NCBI GenBank assembly: GCA_002724675.1
Contig: PBPL01000046.1
Location: 1 to 41,268, forward strand
Direction of reading: 5' to 3'
Source: Deltaproteobacteria bacterium
Lineage (GTDB): Bacteria; Myxococcota_A; UBA796; UBA9615
Length of the DNA: 41,268 nt
Shown: positions 37,155-41,268 of the stretch, in pieces
Position numbering within the stretch: position 1 is the first letter of the stretch
How the letters are laid out: each line of letters begins with the position of its first letter
The notes under the pieces: generated by a model
What the model saw: only the letters and a program-made list of their open reading frames with translations
Database searches by the model: none
What the model was told of the DNA's origin: nothing
Made by a program: the position numbers and the translations under genes

Positions 37155-37182
37155 ATTGTACTCACGGTGTGAGTGATCGCAA
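37155..37182 (-). promoter_or_regulatory. Candidate sigma70-type promoter of tRNA-Gly
   Basis: Reverse strand TTGCGA, 16-bp spacer, TACAAT, about 35 bp upstream of the mature tRNA. A perfect inverted repeat ACTCAC-GGT-GTGAGT (37160-37174) overlaps the -10 edge and spacer. Confidence 0.5.
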
Positions 37183-37204
37183 GGCCGCACGGCATGGAGT
37201 CGGC

Positions 37205-39445
37205 CTACCCCTCCAGAGCATCGAGCCGACGCTGCGCTTCACCATCACGGAAATCCGGGACCTGGGTGACCACCTTTCGATACAACTTCACGGCCGAGGC
37301 CTTGCTCCCCACCGTCTCATAGGTCACTCCCAGCTCAAACAGCACTCGAACCACCTGCTCCCGATCGCTAGAGCCCTGAGCGATCAGGTCCTTGAACGCC
37401 TTCACCGAGCCCTTGAAGTCATGGGTACGGCGCAAGGCCAAGCCCAGAAGTTCCAGACTCTCAGACACCTGGTCTCCCTCTTCCACCGCTCGCCTCAGCT
37501 CGATGACTGCATCGTCGTAGGCGCCGCTCTGGAAGTAGGACTTGCCCAACTGAAACGACGTCAGGGTAGCGTCATTCAGGTCATCGAGATCGTCGAGATC
37601 GCCGAGGTCGCCGAGGTCGCCGAAGAGGTCATCTCCCAACGAAGCCGCTTCGGCAGCAGGCTCAGAATCATCGTCAGCAGAAGCCTGCTCGTGGTCAGAG
37701 TCTGCAGGCTCTTCCGGCTGTTCATCTGCCTCATCAGGATCGTCTACCGGCTCCACATCCTGTGTCATTTCAGCGGCAATGCGTTGCAGTTCCTCATCAT
37801 CGAAGTCAAAGTCACCGAAATCATCAGCGGCATCCTCGTCCTCGCCCTCGTCCCCATCCGCCGCATCGTCTTCGTTCACATCCCCCAACACGGCATCGGC
37901 CATGGCATCGGCATCGGCACCGGCACCGATCAACAGATCGGCCATCTCGTCGTCCACATCCCCATCATCGATCACCAACTCGGCGTCAGCTTCCTCGTCG
38001 TCATCCTCATCGATGACCGTAAGAGCATCATCATCACCCAGGGACTCGACCAGCTGAGAAGCCAGGTCGGCGAGGCCATCCCCCTCATCCTCGCCAGTCA
38101 GTGGCTCCACGTCGACAGCGTCCAAGGCCGACGGCTCCAGCTCGTCCACATAGTCGCCCATCGCCTCGAGGAACGCCTCCAACTTGCCGTTGGATTCTTC
38201 GTCCTCTGGATCCAGCTCGACGGCCCGAGACAGCACGGCCTTGGCGACAGGATAGTTCGCTTTGTCCATCGCCACTTCGTACATGGCGTTCATCGTAGCC
38301 TTCGCTTCGTCAAGAGCCTCTGCCTCAAGATAGAGCGGGAGCAGCGCACGATGCAGGGCAAAGCACCCTGAAGACTTGCCAATCGCCTTCTGCAACCGAG
38401 ACTGCGCGTGTTCGACTAGGTCGTACTCGACGAGCACCTCGGCCTCGCACAGACTCCGCTGGATCGACTCCGACAGCTCGCCTTCATCCAGTGTGAGGTC
38501 TGCAATGACAGAGGCGGAGCCCAACTCGTCCAGCTCCGAGCCACCTTCGAGAGCAGCAGCACCATCCGGGTCAATCTCCGAGATGCGGTCGTAGACTTGG
38601 TTGCGATAGTCATCGAAGCCCACATCCTCATAGATGCGGGCCAATTCCTTCAGCACCGCCACAGCCTTGGAGGGTTCGCCTAGATCCACGAAGCAGTCCG
38701 CCAACAGATTCAGCGTCTCGGTGTCCTGGGGGTCCGCCTTGAAGCAAGCCTGTAGCTTGGCGAGCGCTCGCCGCGGATCACCTCGATCGAGATACAAATC
38801 CGCCAGACGCCTAGCAATAGGGAGGTCATCTGGCTTCAGGTTGGCCATCGCCTCGTAGACCTTGAGCAAGGACTCGTTCTCGCCACGCTGCTTGAGGACC
38901 TTCGCCATCTTGGCCCAGACATCCATGGCGGCAACGGGGTCCGCCTCCTTGTGATAGATGTCAGCCAACTTCTCGCCGTACTCGATGCTCTCGGGGACGA
39001 TCTGAAGCAACTTCTTGTAGATATCAATGCGCTCCTTGATGGAGCCCGATTGTTCGTAGTGCTCAGCCACTACGTTGAAGTGGTCCATGGCATCCGACAG
39101 GTGTGCCAGCTGCTGGTAGATCTCCCCCAGCGACAGATGCCACTGCATCTGATCAGGCTCGAACCGAAGCATCTGTTTATAGATGGCTGCGGCCTTGGGA
39201 TAGAAACCGCCACGCTCGTAGGCCTCAGCGACGACGGAGAGTTCCTTCATTGCATCGGGGATGCTGCCCTGCCGAGCCAAGAGTTCGCCTATCTTCTGCC
39301 TCGTGCGCAAGTCCTTCGGATCGTCCTTCACGATCCGAGCGAGTTCCTTGATCGCGCGGTCCACGTTGTTACGCGACAAGTGTTTTTGTGCTGCTGCCAG
39401 CACTCTCGCCTTGTTCACCGCCAAAAGAAGCTCCTCAGACAACAA
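37205..39445 (-). CDS. Large TPR protein with a highly acidic central region
   Basis: Multiple TPR units (e.g. GFYPKAAAIYKQMLRFEPDQMQWHLSLGEIYQQL) and a D/E-rich middle. The TTG at 39424, after GAGGAG with 6-nt spacing, is an alternative start. Confidence 0.85.
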   Translation of the reverse strand: MLSEELLLAVNKARVLAAAQKHLSRNNVDRAIKELARIVKDDPKDLRTRQKIGELLARQGSIPDAMKELSVVAEAYERGGFYPKAAAIYKQMLRFEPDQMQWHLSLGEIYQQLAHLSDAMDHFNVVAEHYEQSGSIKERIDIYKKLLQIVPESIEYGEKLADIYHKEADPVAAMDVWAKMAKVLKQRGENESLLKVYEAMANLKPDDLPIARRLADLYLDRGDPRRALAKLQACFKADPQDTETLNLLADCFVDLGEPSKAVAVLKELARIYEDVGFDDYRNQVYDRISEIDPDGAAALEGGSELDELGSASVIADLTLDEGELSESIQRSLCEAEVLVEYDLVEHAQSRLQKAIGKSSGCFALHRALLPLYLEAEALDEAKATMNAMYEVAMDKANYPVAKAVLSRAVELDPEDEESNGKLEAFLEAMGDYVDELEPSALDAVDVEPLTGEDEGDGLADLASQLVESLGDDDALTVIDEDDDEEADAELVIDDGDVDDEMADLLIGAGADADAMADAVLGDVNEDDAADGDEGEDEDAADDFGDFDFDDEELQRIAAEMTQDVEPVDDPDEADEQPEEPADSDHEQASADDDSEPAAEAASLGDDLFGDLGDLGDLDDLDDLNDATLTSFQLGKSYFQSGAYDDAVIELRRAVEEGDQVSESLELLGLALRRTHDFKGSVKAFKDLIAQGSSDREQVVRVLFELGVTYETVGSKASAVKLYRKVVTQVPDFRDGEAQRRLDALEG

Positions 39446-39521
39446 CCCGGTCTTGCCCAGGCCAGGCCCGTGAGTGTAGCAGTCTCAGGAACAGGTGCCT
39501 CAGCGATGCAATGAGACGTCC

Positions 39522-40859
39522 TCATCCAAGCATGCGGTCGATGAAGCCCGTGTCGAGATCACCCGAGAGAAACACCTCATCTCGGAGCACCTTCTGATGG
39601 AAGGGGACGGTGGTACGAATCCCTTCCACAACGTACTCATCCAGTGCCCAGCGCATCCTTGCGATGGCCTCATCCCGGTCTTCTCCCCAGGCAATCAACT
39701 TGGCCAATAGCGAGTCATAAAAAGGCAAGACTCGCGCTCTGTCGTGCACCCAGGAGTCCACCCGAACGCCATAGCCTCCAGGCTCGTGGTATCCGGTGAT
39801 CCGTCCCGGAGCCGGTGCAAACGTGACCGGGTCCTCTGCGTTGATACGACACTCGATTGCATGGCCCCGCATCTGGATGTCCTCCTGACCAAAAGTCAGG
39901 GGCTGGCCGGCGGCACTCTGGATCATGGTCTTGACCAAATCGACGCCTGTCACCATCTCTGTGATGGGGTGCTCCACTTGAATCCGCGTGTTCATCTCGA
40001 TGAAGTAGAAGTTGCGATCCACATCAGCCAAGAACTCGACCGTCCCCGCAGAGCTGTAATTGATGGCCTTGGCAGCCGCAACGGCCGCGTCACCCAGCGC
40101 CTTTCGCATCCCCTCATCCACCAGTGGTGATGGAGCCTCTTCCAGCACCTTCTGGTGCCTGCGCTGCAAAGAACACTCTCGCTCTCCCAGGTGCACCACG
40201 TTGCCGTGCTCATCGCCCATCACCTGCACCTCAATGTGGCGAGGCTTCAGGATCAGCTTCTCCATGTAGAGGTCCCCATTGGAGAAGCAGGCTTTCGCTT
40301 CGGCCTGAGCCAACTGGAAGGCTGAAGCGAGCTCGCCAGCATCCTTGGCGATGCGCATACCCTTGCCGCCACCTCCAGCAGTAGCCTTCAGGAGCACTGG
40401 ATAGCCGATCCTCTCTGCAACATCGGCAGCCTCCTCGGCAGTCGCCAGGATGCCATCGGAGCCGGGGACGAGGGGGATGCCGGCAGCCTTGACTGTGGCC
40501 TTGGCGGTCGCCTTGTCACCCATCTTGCGGATCTGATCGCCGTTGGGGCCGATGAACTTGACCCCCACTCGCTGACAGACATCAGCAAACTCTGCGTTCT
40601 CCGCCAGGAACCCGTAGCCCGGATGAACCGCATCGGCACCGGAGACCTCAATGGCCGACATCATGGAAGGAACATTGAGGTACGACTCGGTGGCAGCAGG
40701 GGGGCCAATGCACAAAGAGTGGTCCGCAAAGCGCACATGCAGTGAGTTGGCATCAGCAGTCGAATGGACAGTAACCGTCTCGACCCCCAACTCCTTACAC
40801 GCACGGACTATGCGCAGGGCGATCTCTCCACGATTGGCGATCAGAACCTTCTTGAACAT
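39522..40859 (-). CDS. accC: Acetyl-CoA carboxylase biotin carboxylase subunit
   Basis: [78 protein letters not shown] at 40859, not 41033. Confidence 0.97.
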   Translation of the reverse strand: MFKKVLIANRGEIALRIVRACKELGVETVTVHSTADANSLHVRFADHSLCIGPPAATESYLNVPSMMSAIEVSGADAVHPGYGFLAENAEFADVCQRVGVKFIGPNGDQIRKMGDKATAKATVKAAGIPLVPGSDGILATAEEAADVAERIGYPVLLKATAGGGGKGMRIAKDAGELASAFQLAQAEAKACFSNGDLYMEKLILKPRHIEVQVMGDEHGNVVHLGERECSLQRRHQKVLEEAPSPLVDEGMRKALGDAAVAAAKAINYSSAGTVEFLADVDRNFYFIEMNTRIQVEHPITEMVTGVDLVKTMIQSAAGQPLTFGQEDIQMRGHAIECRINAEDPVTFAPAPGRITGYHEPGGYGVRVDSWVHDRARVLPFYDSLLAKLIAWGEDRDEAIARMRWALDEYVVEGIRTTVPFHQKVLRDEVFLSGDLDTGFIDRMLG

Positions 40860-40929
40860 CTGTGCTCCGAACTGGTCCTTGTGGGACGAGGTGGCATGAC
40901 TCGGCGCGAACGAGCGCGCTGAAGCGCGG

Positions 40930-41268
40930 TCAAGCAGGCTCGATGACGAACAGGGCTTGGTCGTACTCGACGGTCTCTGCGTTCTCGACGAGGACCTTCT
41001 TGACGACACCGTCGGCATCGCACTCAATCTCATTCATGAGCTTCATCGCCTCGACAATGCACAAGGTCTGCCCCTTGTGAACCGTCTGACCCACATCGGC
41101 AAAGGGAGCGTCATCCGAGCTCTCCCGAATCAATTCATCTCCGGTCTTTGGGCACTCTCCGGGGGTCGCTGGTAGATCGATTGGAGCTGGCAACAAATCC
41201 ACGACGCTATCTAAGAGCGGCTGCACACCTTTATTCTTGAAAGCGGTTCCACAGAGAACCGGGGTGCA
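40930..41268 (-). CDS. accB: Chimeric ORF open at the right edge: elongation factor G segment joined in frame to the C-terminal biotinyl domain of AccB
   Basis: Reverse translation [57 protein letters not shown] (EF-G-like) continues into [55 protein letters not shown] (AccB-like, EAMKLMN biotinylation site). Confidence 0.85.
   Translation of the reverse strand, partial: CTPVLCGTAFKNKGVQPLLDSVVDLLPAPIDLPATPGECPKTGDELIRESSDDAPFADVGQTVHKGQTLCIVEAMKLMNEIECDADGVVKKVLVENAETVEYDQALFVIEPA

Noticed and set aside
37169-38371. 400-aa plus-strand ORF opposite the TPR gene
   Set aside because: Antisense shadow of a well-supported acidic TPR gene; I/V/R-rich low-complexity translation without recognisable domain.

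Overview
The 41.3-kb window is GC-rich, gene-dense bacterial DNA. The style (many DDDDS-rich lipoproteins, a TamA-like protein with many POTRA domains, an acidic TPR protein) suggests Myxococcota or another deltaproteobacterial lineage; this is inference. Contents in order: a partial unknown gene and a hydrophobic membrane protein; an SDR oxidoreductase; an Mrp/ApbC Fe-S carrier ATPase plus a 2Fe-2S ferredoxin; a fatty-acid desaturase; an aldo/keto reductase; a fusion of a GT-C-like membrane module to a metallophosphoesterase; a penicillin-acylase-family lipoprotein; a 3-hydroxyacyl-CoA dehydrogenase plus a FadR-like regulator; a c-di-GMP-I (GEMM-I) riboswitch preceding an Asp-rich, L-domain-like lipoprotein; several orphan secreted proteins and lipoproteins; an M19 dipeptidase flanked by two divergent paralogous lipoproteins; thymidine kinase; an EcsC-like protein; tolQRAB plus ppx/gppA; tamA/tamB; tRNA-Gly(CCC); a large TPR protein; accC; and an accB C-terminus. 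Main points to follow up: (1) the GEMM-I aptamer at about 13764-13842, with the SD next to or inside its closing stem; (2) an in-frame EF-G/AccB chimeric ORF at the right edge, which is either an assembly or recombination junction or a very odd fusion; (3) a perfect 10-bp leader/trailer inverted repeat around the tRNA-Gly gene; (4) the membrane GT-C/phosphoesterase fusion; (5) the paralogous lipoprotein pair around the dipeptidase; (6) a FadR-like operator between hbd and its neighbouring regulator. No CRISPR array, transposase, integrase or rRNA was seen.
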